A DNA stretch of 64,000 nt from Oreohelix idahoensis (Eukaryota; Mollusca; Gastropoda; Stylommatophora; Oreohelicidae), in NCBI GenBank assembly GCA_024509875.1, contig JAMPIV010014836.1, positions 1 to 64,000 on the forward strand. The letters run 5' to 3'. The position numbers and the translations under genes were made by a program. Under the pieces are notes generated by a model, which saw only the letters and a program-made list of their open reading frames with translations, was not told the DNA's origin and did no database searches. Below are positions 34,397 through 44,036 of the stretch, piece after piece. How positions within the stretch are numbered: the first letter of the stretch is position 1; each line of letters starts with the position of its first letter.

Positions 34397-35150
34397 GTAG
34401 GTATCAGCAGTAGTATTGATCATTGGCTGTCAACCAAGTTTTCTGAACTAGCTTGACGTTAATGTTCCACGGATGAAATTGTATGTCAGCTGCCAGACCA
34501 TTGCTACAAATATTTTTTTTAAATTATGAATAATTTATTCATTGATGTATTCATTGATTTGGTGTTGTGTATGTCTGTGGCCCTTGGGCTTCTAAAGTGG
34601 CCTCCCTGGACATGTCTGCGATGTTTTTCAAGGCACACCTTAACATTTCTTTCTGTTGCATATCTTCATAGCTGTTTGGACAGTCATGTGTGCCTGATAG
34701 ATTGCTGTTTGTGATATATATACTCCGGTTATCTACAGAGCGTGTCCAATTTATTGACCATTAGATGCATTACATTTTGAAACTGTCATCTTGACTACTT
34801 TTGTCAACTGATGAGGCATACTTGAGTTCCCCTGAAGATCATTAACTTGATAAAGAAAATATATGAAGACATGAAATGCAGAATTCTTTATGAAGAACAG
34901 TTTACAGAACAGTTTGAGGTGTTCCCTCATAAAGCCCAAGATGAGTTTTCATGATGCAGAGTTATTAATAGTAGCAGTGAATGCAACAGTGCTAGATTTA
35001 TAGAATCAGTAAATACAGGAACTGTTTTGTTTATACTAAATATTGTTTACATCATCAGGTGCTAACATCCATTAAAATTTAAACATAAGCAGCTCCCTTA
35101 TTGCAAACATTGTCTTTGACTAGTAACAAGTTGCAGGCTTAGACTTTTAA
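34397..35150. other. Intron E3-E4, first part
   Basis: AT-rich intronic sequence. Nothing recognised. Confidence 0.5.
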
Positions 35151-35203
35151 CAAAATGTGTTGTTACCACTTTTTTAGGTCGTGGTCAACTTTACAATGAT
35201 CTT
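35151..35203 (+). repeat. Left copy of long target-site duplication
   Basis: The 53-bp direct repeat partner is 36,291-36,344; they differ by a T-run length change and two or three substitutions. Confidence 0.85.
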
Positions 35204-36290
35204 CTTCTTTGATCCTTAGCCAACAACCATCAAAGCAGTCAGTGGCCATCACGCCTGGTGGCGTCTTGTAAGGCAACAACAAATTGATTCCACTTTGCTC
35301 GGTCGGTGGCCATCCTTTTGTACAGTGCCCCAACTCTGTTTCATTTTTGCATCTCAGCCTCCACAGTCCTCCGCCAAGTTGTTTTTATTCAGCCTCTCTT
35401 TCGTTTTCCATGGGGTCCTTGTGATGGCATAGGGGTCTCTTCTGAGGACATGGCTAACCCAGTTCCATCATCTGCCAGCTATTCGGTGTACATGTCCTCT
35501 TGCTTGCTCCGAGTAAGCAGATCTTGGTTGGTGATGGTATTCGGCCAAAAGATTTGGAGAATTATTCTTCGGCATGTTGTGTGAAAAGAGGACAATTTCT
35601 ACATTTCCTTCTCTGATATAATCTTAATTTTGTGCTTGTGCTGTACTGAGAGGACTTCCAGATGTTGTTTAGACTAAAAAAGGCTGTTCTTGCTTTGTTC
35701 ATTTTTTTGTTGATGTCTTTGCTTGCTCCGCTCTCTGGTGTTACTATGCATCCTAGGTATGTGAAGGTGTCTGTCTGTTCCAGTTGCTGATTCCTTACTG
35801 ATATGGGCTCAGGGTTGCTCACATTGAGCGACATGACCTCTGTCTTCTTTAGATTGATGTTCAAAGCCCACCTGCTGGCTATACTTATTAAGTCTATCCG
35901 TTTTTTCCTGGATGTGTTGATGTGAATGTGCTAGTAGTGCAATGTCATCTGCATATTCCAGATTTTCCAATGTAGAAAATGTAGTCCATCTTATTCCTCT
36001 TGGACTGCCCTCTGTTGTCTGTCGCATCACCCAGGCTATGACTGTTAAAAATAGAGTGGTTGATAAGGGGCATCCCTGTCGTACTCCTGTCTTCACCTCA
36101 AAGGTTAGGTTGCTCTGCCCAACGCTACACGTAAAGTTGGCAAAGAGGCTTTTTATGATTGACACTATACAGCTTGGAATGCCATAAGCCCTCAGTATTT
36201 TCCATAAACTGTTCCTATGTACACTGTCAAAAGCCTTTTCAAAATCAACGAAATTAATGTAAAGCTGTCTTTGCCATTCTGAGCACTGCT
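35204..36290 (-). mobile_element. RTE-like LINE, truncated copy with about 53-bp target-site duplication
   Basis: The minus-strand frame 35,809-36,309 contains EWQRQLYINFVDFEKAFDSV, TGVRQGCPLSTTLFLTVIAW and LEYADDIALLAHSHQHIQEK (YADD box). Frame 35,562-35,864 continues NINLKKTEVMSLNVSNPEPI and FTYLGCIVTPESGASKDINK. The plus-strand 5' boundary carries a CTTCTT tract, the (AAG)n 3' tail. Flanking sequences 35,151-35,203 and 36,291-36,344 are near-identical 53-54 bp direct repeats beginning CAAAATGTGTTGTTACCACT. Sequence matching the element tail also lies between 35,204 and 35,560, so the middle is deleted or rearranged. Confidence 0.85.
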
Positions 36291-36344
36291 CAAAATGTGT
36301 TGTTACCACTTTTTTTAAGTCGTGGTCAACTTTATAATGATCTT
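36291..36344 (+). repeat. Right copy of long target-site duplication
   Basis: This is the partner of 35,151-35,203. It directly follows the 5' truncation point of the RTE copy. Confidence 0.85.
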
Positions 36345-36544
36345 ACAGGAATTTAAATGATTTAACTGTCTAATTATTGTGTTCGCAAATTGAAGAGATC
36401 AACAATGTGTATGTATAAAGAAAGTTTATGTACTAATCAACAAATACTAGCAGAAGCTCATCACTCATAACAAAATTCACTTTTTGTTAGAGGGATAGAT
36501 GTCATTGAGCAATAGTATTTACATTTTTCTTATCACAAAGTCAT

Positions 36545-36655
36545 TGAGTGTTATTTACTTTTGACTGTCACATATATTAAGTGTTATTATTTACTTTTGA
36601 CTGTCATATACATTAAGTGTTATTATTGACTTTTGACTGTCACATATTAAATGCG
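36545..36655 (+). repeat. 36-bp minisatellite, first part
   Basis: About three units of TGTTATTATTGACTTTTGAC plus TGTCACATATATTAAG. The array resumes at 37,300 after an interruption of about 650 bp. Confidence 0.85.
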
Positions 36656-37299
36656 GAAAAGGAATCATGCTGGCTGTGGAACAAACGCAATGGGCTATGG
36701 AACTCGGGACAGTAAATCTAGCTCCCACCTGCAGTATAGGAAACACCTTGCTAGTGAAATTTTTCTAAGTCTGCAATACACTGAGTTTTTTGTTGTATTG
36801 GTGAAAGAACGGCGGCTCTACCGGTAACCCATGGTGTATTATATGAAGTGTCGGGTGAAGTTAGATTTCAGTTGCCAGCTCATAATGGCTTAATGCTTCA
36901 TCAGTTTCACGCTTCATCAGCTTTACGCAGGTGTGTCAGTGGTGTGCTGTGGAACAACTGCAATAATTTGTCTTCACTTTGTTACTTTTACAATTACCTC
37001 TGGCTGGCGGAATTGTTTATTTTAAAGCTGCAACCAAGGTGGAACAGGTTCATTTGCACACAAGACAACAGGAGGCTGAGACACTTGGGATTCATGACCC
37101 AATTGGGCCTCTCCCCCCCGCCCCCACCCCCCCACACCCTCCCCCCCCACCCCGCTCCACCCCCCCCCTCCCCCCCCCCCCCCCCCCCCTTAGAGTGTAA
37201 AGGAGAATACTGGGCTGAAACACTTGATCGACGGGGGGACCACTTCTGATGATCAGATTGCCTCCTGTTGTATCGCTCTGTATAGAGTTTCCTATAATC
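36656..37299. other. Insertion splitting the 36-bp minisatellite; contains a C-run
   Basis: This non-repetitive segment interrupts the array. It includes 37,111-37,190, about 80 bases almost pure C on the plus strand (G on the minus, G-quadruplex capable). The Pro-rich and Gly-rich frames there are composition artefacts. No element termini were recognised. Confidence 0.55.
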
Positions 37300-37425
37300 A
37301 TCAGTGTTATTATTGACTTTTGACTGTCACATATATTAAGTGTTATTATGTACTTTTGACTGTCTCATGTATTAAGTGTTATTATTGACTTTTGACTGTC
37401 ACATATATTAAATGTTATTACTTAC
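37300..37425 (+). repeat. 36-bp minisatellite, second part
   Basis: Three to four further units run right up to the polypyrimidine tract of the E4 acceptor (TTTTGTCCTAG, 37,426-37,436). The last unit overlaps the likely branch-point region. Confidence 0.85.
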
Positions 37426-37436
37426 TTTTGTCCTAG

Positions 37437-37562
37437 ACGTTGATGAGTGCGCAACTAACCGCTGTAAGTGTGGACCAAATTCCAAATGTGTCAACACTGT
37501 TGGCAATTACAAATGTGTATGCAATAAAGATTATCCAGTCAAAGTCAATGGAACATGTCAAA
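37437..37562 (+). CDS. Exon E4: calcium-binding EGF-like domain
   Basis: The acceptor TTGTCCTAG ends at 37,436 and the donor GTAAGT starts at 37,563. The exon is 126 bases (42 codons), phase 1-1, the classic length and phase of a shuffled EGF exon. It encodes DVDECATNRCKCGPNSKCVN, then TVGNYKCVCNKDYPVKVNGT and a final C. D-x-D-E-C plus C-x-N-x(3)-x-Y-x-C is the calcium-binding EGF consensus. Seven cysteines are present instead of six because of an extra CKC; one may be unpaired or the domain is atypical. The E3 to E4 phases agree (G|AC gives Asp). Confidence 0.85.
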
Positions 37563-37985
37563 GTAAGTTATATGATTGTGAGGTCTCATATCTGTTACAA
37601 GCTTGAACATGTCAAAGTAAGTTATATGATTGTGAGGTCTCATATCTGTTACAAGCTTGAACATGTCAAAGTAAGTTATATGATTGTGAGGTCTCATATC
37701 TGTTACAAGCTTGAACATGTCAAAGTAAGTTATATGATTGTGAGGTCTCATATCTGTTACAAGCTTGAACATGTCAAAGTAAGTTATATGATTGTGAGGT
37801 CTCATATCTGTTACAAGCTTGAACATGTCAAACTAAGTTATATGATTGTGAGGTCTCATATCTGTTACAAGCTTGAACATGTCAAAGTAAGTTATATGAT
37901 TGTGAGGTCTCATATCTGTTACAAGCTTGAACATGTCAAAGTAAGTTATATGATTGTGAGGTCTCATATCTGTTACAAGCTTTCC
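37552..37985 (+). repeat. 54-bp tandem array carrying eight copies of the E4 splice donor
   Basis: Units begin AACATGTCAAAGTAAGTTAT at 37,552, 37,606, 37,660 and so on every 54 bases, eight copies. Each contains the last 11 bases of E4 plus the donor and 37 bases of intron. Seven copies keep GTAAGT; the copy near 37,822 reads CTAAGT. Because 54 is 18 codons, read-through stays open (a 228-codon frame from 37,440 is a consequence). Confidence 0.95.
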
Positions 37986-38293
37986 TTCCAATGCTGTTTC
38001 TTCTTTTCTCACTCCTCATGGAGCATGGCACCACATCTGCAGCTGGTCTCCTTGAAGGAAGATTTCATAAAGGTATCCATGTTCTCTTGCAGTTGTGCCA
38101 CAGCCTCATATAGTTGTCTGTGACAACATGCCTGAGGTGGCCGCAGGCTATTCTTTCTTTATCTCATCAGTCACACCCCCAGAAACTACATGGGCCCCTT
38201 CCAGTACTAACAGTTGTCAAATTATGCATTATGTCATACACCGCTCAAAACAGAAACAATTAACACTTTAACAGTTCTAGGGAGAACTCCTTT
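37986..38293. other. Intron E4-E5, first part
   Basis: Ordinary AT-rich intron with no recognised feature. Confidence 0.5.
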
Positions 38294-38306
38294 GGCAGAA
38301 AGTGTT

Positions 38307-39086
38307 GCTTGCTTGCTTGCTTGCTTGATCCCCGATGAGGGTGCGAGTAGCTAGACTCTTATACCCTTGGCACACAGGCAGCTTGGTATGGCGGTGGCGC
38401 AGCCACCGCCACGCCTCTGCATACGGTCCGAGTTGCCACACGGCCGGAAAGCCACCCATCGTGCCCCCAAGCGATGAGTAAGCAACCCGCCGTGCATCTA
38501 CGCACTGTTTGGGGAGTGGTTTGGGCTTTTTTGCACCCCAGGGAGCATCCTAGACTCAGACCAGGCTACACCAGGCCCACTTTGGCGTGTGTGTACTGAC
38601 CCGAGGTTTGATAACTCTCTACCCTGCAAAGGGGGTATAGTTCCGAGACAAGACTGACACGAGCAATCAGTCAAAGGTGGGCTTTGTTGCAACCCCAGGG
38701 AACTTCTTATCGGGTAGCGAGGGTGCAATGCCACGAGAAAAGAGGTTCTCTACCCTGTAAAGGGGTTATATCTCCAAGACAAGACGTATCGAGGGAACGG
38801 CGCAGCCGGCGCCGAGCCTCTACCACTGCCGAGCTGCATTACCAAGAAGAAGCAAGCCCTGGCCCACCTCAACTGCGAGGACCCGGACCCGGGAAAACAC
38901 ACAGTCTCGATAGGACACTGCTCTGCTCGTCAATGGCGTAGCAGCGACCGAGCCTCTACATTATCTAGACGGACACAGTCACATTGCACTGCCTCTACTT
39001 TACTGGGAAGACCCGGAAACCGGGACCACACACAGTCTTGAGAGGACCAAGATCGCCTTTGGGAAAAATGAAACGCTTGCCCCCAC
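38307..39086 (-). mobile_element. GC-rich 780-bp element with 13-bp target-site duplication
   Basis: GGCAGAAAGTGTT occurs at 38,294-38,306 and 39,087-39,099, immediately outside a 780-bp block whose GC content is far above its surroundings. The left edge is (GCTT)n (38,307-38,322), so on the minus strand the element ends in an (AAGC)n tail, as non-LTR elements and some SINEs do. Internal near-repeats occur (CTACCCTG.AAAGGGG.TATA at 38,619 and 38,751; CCGGGA..ACACACAGTCT at 38,889 and 39,018). No RT or endonuclease motif was found, so it is probably non-autonomous. I cannot name the family. Confidence 0.65.
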
Positions 39087-39154
39087 GGCAGAAAGTGTTA
39101 GAGTAGAATCATTGCAAACTGTGTAGTATATGATGTTCTTGGATGATTATATGT

Positions 39155-39450
39155 TATTGTTATACAGAATTGACATCAGTGCACTCCGGGCAAACCCATA
39201 GGTTCTCAGTCTCCATCAGTATATGTCAAAGAGTGTGAATGCTAACTGTTCCTGTATCTCGCTGGATGTAAACACGACGGATGCATCCTCTCATACATCC
39301 ATCTCTACTAGCCTTATGTTTGATGCCAAATTCCAACAGTCTTAACCTTGATAATTCATCTATTGCAGTGTCATTCTCTAACAGGCAATCATTAATTGCT
39401 CTCAGTATATCTCCCTTATCCATATCTAGTGTCCCCACTATGGGTACTCT
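39155..39450 (-). mobile_element. RNase H element (family G), 3' part, split by the LTR element
   Basis: The minus-strand frame 39,226-39,438 (GTLDMDKGDILRAINDCLLE, then LLEFGIKHKASRDGCMRGCI) is the segment after RNase H. It matches 17,575-17,720. The sequence is interrupted at 39,450 and resumes at 49,343 (minus-strand RNase H). Joining the flanks at ACTCT restores the same order as 6,280-6,330. Confidence 0.85.
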
Positions 39451-41376
39451 GTGTGATGATGTCCAAATGATACAACGTTAAAATATCTCCAAAATTAACG
39501 ATGAAATGTAGGGTTAAAAATAATGCGTAAGATACTAGGAGACATGATCACCCACGCCCGACTTTCCCACCGCCATTTAAAACTAACGAGTTAGAAGTGC
39601 AGACGGAACGTTTACCCTTTGTAGACGGGATGAGAACGGAGGACACAAAAAAGGAAAATATGACTGAATCGTGTTTGAAGTTCGAACGGCAAAAAGACGC
39701 AAGGAGGGGGGTGAAAGGAAAAAAATTCACGTCCCGAGTTGACATAAAGTAAGGAAATGGACAAGAAATGGACATTAGCGCTGGATCGAGACAGTCATTT
39801 CTTGGACGATTTTTCGATACTTGGTCTTTATTTGAATGCCGCGGCAAAAACACATGATGGAAGGATCTCGAACTAAATTCAAAATTTAAACTTGAGAAAA
39901 AAATACGTTTTTCTTAATAATAGAGTTATGAAAATAAAACCTAGCTAGTTTGATAGCCCATCTTGAGCAGAGAAATAATATGCTTTCAATTATACAGAAG
40001 GATAGATAATAAGGAAGATATTGACAAAAGACTGTATTGTTCATAGCAGACAAGCGACTGCATTGTTACCCATGTCACTAAAAGTAACCAAAATCTTGAC
40101 CTTGAGTCTGCAACGTGAATTCAAACTGTAATTAAAGAGAGGGAATGGGGTGGAGCATTGTAGCTAAAAATAACTTAGACAGCAGATTCGTGTCGGAAAT
40201 GCATGTAAAACCAAGTGTGTTTTTATGAAAAAAACAAGTAGAGGCAGACGGACTAACAGACCGTAATACATACTTGACTGAGATTTGACTGAAGTGACTT
40301 TTGGTTGCCAATTTGAAAGCAAGGGGGGAAGGCGGCGATTGGTCAACGCAATTAATAGTAGTGTGATAGAGAGGTGAAAGTTTGCCATTTGCCATAGTCT
40401 GTTCAGAGAAGCAGTTCGTATCTAAAGTGGTGTATATTCCCTAAGAATATAACTTTATAAGTGGGACGCCATCATACAGCCAGCAGCTCAGCTGAGTTTG
40501 CTAGCAAATGTAACTGTGTTCTAAATTCTGAATTCTGAACTGTGAGTTTTTATTTGGCACCAAAGTGGTGTCAAATGCTGTGTTAACATATATACAAGTG
40601 TGGACCAGAGCAGTCCGTCATTGTGTCTGAGCAGCCGTATATTGCCCCCTGCACGGAGAGGTGGGGCCACCAGACTTCTGTACCGGATCGATGCAGGCAG
40701 ATAAGTAATATCTGGCCTGCTGGAAGTTCACCAACAACCTTTTCACAAAAATTATTCCTAATTCAACCTTAACTAACGCCATGACAGTGGGGATATTAAA
40801 TTATATATATTTATCCCTTACGTCGACGAACAATGTTGGGCTTTCATAGACTAGGAGTGATGACACCATCCCAACAGCATATCTAGTAAATAGTTCTCCA
40901 GTGACTATCTTAATATATTTATTATTAACTAGTTATTTGAAATAAGTAATTACACATTTTCCATCTATTATGTAACATGATTTTGCATTCAATTTATGAC
41001 TCCATACTAATTCTCATGTTCTGACCAACTAAACATTTGGTTCAGAACAAAATAAATTTATCAAAAAGATTAATTTGTAAAAAACTAAAACAGCCTGAGT
41101 TAGTTCAGTGTGTCATAAATTTTATTAATATTATTAGACTTCTTAATTATCTGTGTGTGTGTGTGTGTAAACTATCACAACACATTGCATATCAGTACCC
41201 TAGACGTTTAACGTAGCCACATTCATTAGAAAAAAAAAGATATGTGTGAGGTCGTAAGTGGTAGCAAGAAGGGCCTTCTGTAATTCACATCTACATTTAT
41301 CTCAGGAGCCTTCACAGCTGACCTCATACATCACACTAGGTGACATCAACCATACAATACCATCAAAATCCACTAC
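39451..41376 (+). repeat. Left LTR (about 1.93 kb)
   Basis: It starts GTGTGATGATGTCC (TGTGTG if the shared T is counted) and ends CCACTAC or CCACTACA. The exact boundary is ambiguous by one or two bases of microhomology. It matches 46,006-46,141 plus 47,532-49,342 almost perfectly. No coding content; the short frames inside it are incidental. Confidence 0.92.
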
Positions 41377-41380
41377 ATAT

Positions 41381-41401
41381 ATTGGGGTCTCTTGTCCCGG
41401 G
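41381..41401 (+). other. Candidate primer binding site
   Basis: A TTGGGGTCTCTTGTCCCGGG stretch begins 4-7 bases after the left LTR and contains the TGG expected opposite a tRNA CCA end. I cannot match a specific tRNA without a search. Confidence 0.35.
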
Positions 41402-41632
41402 ATAATTAGCTTATCAATAATATTAGGATCTCCTGGTGGGAGAATTAAAATTAAGGGAACAAATTGTAAAAATTAAAAGTGTCCCTTAAAATTAAAAGTG
41501 AGAATAAAAGTTGGTGAATCTTCACAGCCAGTAGTTAACTGGCTAATTAGAATTACTTTAGACTATAGTAATTAGAATTACTTTGATTGTTTAGTGGTTG
41601 GATTTTTACCTTGATCATTGTTATTTTGTGTG

Positions 41633-43405
41633 ATGGCGGAGCTAGCTAAGTTCAGATCAGCTGCTGTGCTAACGGCAAAGGATATGGGAATGGATGGTCA
41701 GGTTTTAATTCAATATGTAACGGCTGAATGTGATAAGTATATTGAAAGGGAAGATAGGAGGTTAGCTGAAGAGAAGAGGTTACAAATTGAGGCTGATAGA
41801 GAACTTAAGAGGCTGCAGATTGAGGCTGAGGCTAAGAGGTTACAAATTGAGGCTGACAAGGAGGATAAAGCCTTAGAGGCAGAAGAAAAATGACAGCAAA
41901 GGGAGGCAGAAGATAAAAAGGCCGAAAGGGAGGCAGAAGATAAAAAGGCCGAAAGGGAGGCAGAAGATAGAAGGTTGCAAAGGGAGCACGAATTATGACT
42001 AAGGGAGCTGGAGTTACAAGGCCAGGCTCCTGAAAATGGTGCCAGCCCTTTTGCCTCAGATGCTGCAGCTAGCCAGGGTGCCTCAAACTCAGCTATGGGG
42101 TTTCATTTAGACCATTTTGTTGAAAAAGACGATGACATCGAGGGGTACCTCGGACGTTTTGAGTTATTAGCTACTACATATGGGTTAGAGAGAGAGAGGT
42201 GGAGTTTAAAGTTATCACAGGGACTGAGAGGTACTTCTTATGAAGTCTTCGCAAAAATGAACAGAGAAGACCAAGACAATTATGACATGTTAAAGCAGGC
42301 TTTGTTATTGAGGTACGAAAAAAATGGTGAATTTTATCGTAAGAAATTTAGAAATGCCAAACTGTTGTCTGGGGAGACATACCACCAATTCTCTGCCAGA
42401 CTGGAAACCTATTTGGAGAAATGGACGGCTCTGGGGAAGACCCAAGATCTTAAGGAGATGATCATGATAGAGCAATTGAGAGAGTCCATGGCTCCAGACA
42501 TGAGAAAATTTCTCATGGAACAAGGTGCAGAGAAGTTGGGGGAGGTTTTAAATGTCGCTGAGAGGTATCAGGCAGCCCAGGCAGAGGTAAGTGGCACGAA
42601 AAAGAAGCACATAGAAACTTTTAAAGCTCCACAGCCATTTAATAAAGTTGAAAATAGAGAACAGGGTAATAAAGGTAGGACAAACTTTGAACGGCCAAGA
42701 AATGACTATCGAGACAGAAACTCACAGTTCAATGACCAAAAATACAATGAAAGAAAACCGTTTAACCAAGGAAAAAGATGGTACAAATGGTGCAAGAAAG
42801 ATAACCATAACACCAAATTTTGTAGAAGGAAACCTTCAAACATTGCTGCAATGAAGTCGGGGACTCAAAGATTAAAGGTTAATCCTAATGGACAGCAGGA
42901 ACCTTATCACCCCCCAGTTTGTGAGGATGTTATTTGTAATGGGGTCACCATAAGGTGCCTTTATGATACAGGTTTGGATTATGATTCAGTTGTGAAGTCT
43001 AGCCTAGTGGACCCTAGTCAGTATACCACAGAAACAGTGGAAATACAAGGGGCGACTAAGGACATACCACTCATGACACTTCCCATCGCAAGGATAACGG
43101 TGAAAACTCACTATGTGGAAGGAGAAATCAGAGCAGCAGTGATAGATGAACCAATCTACCCTCTGATATTGGGGTGTAGATACGTCTTCTTGGGGAATAC
43201 CGAGAGACCTGTGATCATGGCGACAGTGCAGACCAGGTCACAGAAGAAGGAGGAAGAAGGTGAACCTATAAATGCTCATCCAGAGGAGATGAGGAAGGCG
43301 CAGGCTGAGGATAGGACACTCAAGCCATGTTTTAAAAAAATTGCCCAAATGCCACACACCTCCGAGCAAGGGGGAATATTTTATGAAGGACAGATTGCTA
43401 TATAG
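41633..43405 (+). pseudogene. gag-pro: Gag-protease of the Gmr1-like element
   Basis: One continuous frame apart from two TGA stops (41,891 and 41,996). It begins MAELAKFRSAAVLTAKDMGM, followed by a Glu/Lys/Arg heptad-like coiled coil. A SCAN-like capsid region comes next (YLGRFELLATTYGLERERWS to LRESMAPDMRKFLMEQGAEK); SCAN domains are known to derive from Gmr1-like Gag. A degenerate zinc knuckle (42,779-42,823: YKWCKKDNHNTKFC) has Tyr for the first Cys. The aspartic protease has Asp-Thr-Gly at 42,965-42,973 (LYDTGLDY). Both stops sit where CGA (Arg) would fit, consistent with CpG decay. Frame ends at 43,405 after a probable 1-base slip in the G run at 43,370. Confidence 0.85.
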
Positions 43406-44036
43406 GAAGACAGGAACTAGATCCACTGGTCACGGACAGTTGGTTCTTCCCAAGGTATATAGGGCAAATTTAATAAGGAGCTTACATGTTGGAAAAGATG
43501 GTGACCATGAAAAAGTCGGTACCATCTGCCAAAAAGTTGCTCGAAAATACTATTGGCCCGACGTAAATGTCGATATTGAAAACTTTGTAGAAGCATGTGG
43601 CGTATTTCATGAGGGAACACCCACAAAGGGAAAATATGTGCAGGACCTAGAAACGCCACGGGGCACTCTTAGGCCTGGAAGGAAAAATTATTATACTCAG
43701 GTAGACAAAGTGCAATGGGAGCCCCCTTTTCACACCCAGTCTTCACTTGAATGGATTAACATGGCCACTATGCGACGAGTACAAAGAAGAAATTTACCCC
43801 AGAATAAACTGAAAATCCCTCGGTCAGAGTTATATAAACTGGATGAAACTAAAAGAGAGCGAAGATCTCTCATAAGCAATCTAAAGTGGGGAGATAAACC
43901 CAAGAAAAAAATTGGTAGTGGTCGATTTGTGAGTGATGATTCTAGGAAGAAAAGTCCTCACTATAGTGCTTCTAATGGAAGGGACCCGACGGGTTCCATG
44001 AAAAATAAGTATGATAAATTAAAGGTCCAGATGTAG
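43370..44036 (+). pseudogene. Integrase N-terminal zinc region followed by a non-homologous replacement
   Basis: In the frame of 43,341-44,036 the first part matches the H2C2 zinc-binding region of Ty3/gypsy integrases: FMKDRLLYRKTG, QLVLPKVYRANLIRSLHVGK, GDH and RKYYWPDVNVDIENFVEACG. The second CxxC cysteine is lost (CGVF). From about 43,625 the sequence (KYVQDLETPRGTLRPGRKNY to GSMKNKYDKLKVQM) shows none of the integrase core: there is no D..D..E block, and about 400 bases stand where some 600-700 would be expected. The replaced segment is Lys/Arg/Ser-rich and unrecognised. Normal sequence resumes at GPDVALLRTWTDE near 44,028 in another frame. Confidence 0.7.

Noticed and set aside
36848..37249. 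Pro-rich and Gly-rich frames on opposite strands
   Set aside because: They result from a C-run and do not show codon structure.
37440..38123. 228-codon frame following the EGF exon
   Set aside because: It is read-through of the 54-bp array in a different frame from the EGF; not a separate gene.
38684..38941. Arg/Gly-rich 85-codon protein
   Set aside because: It lies inside the GC-rich retroposed element, where open frames arise from composition.
41258..41476. Small protein in the LTR (MVARRAFCNSHLHL)
   Set aside because: It occurs identically in both LTRs and has no coding features; it crosses into the internal region by chance.
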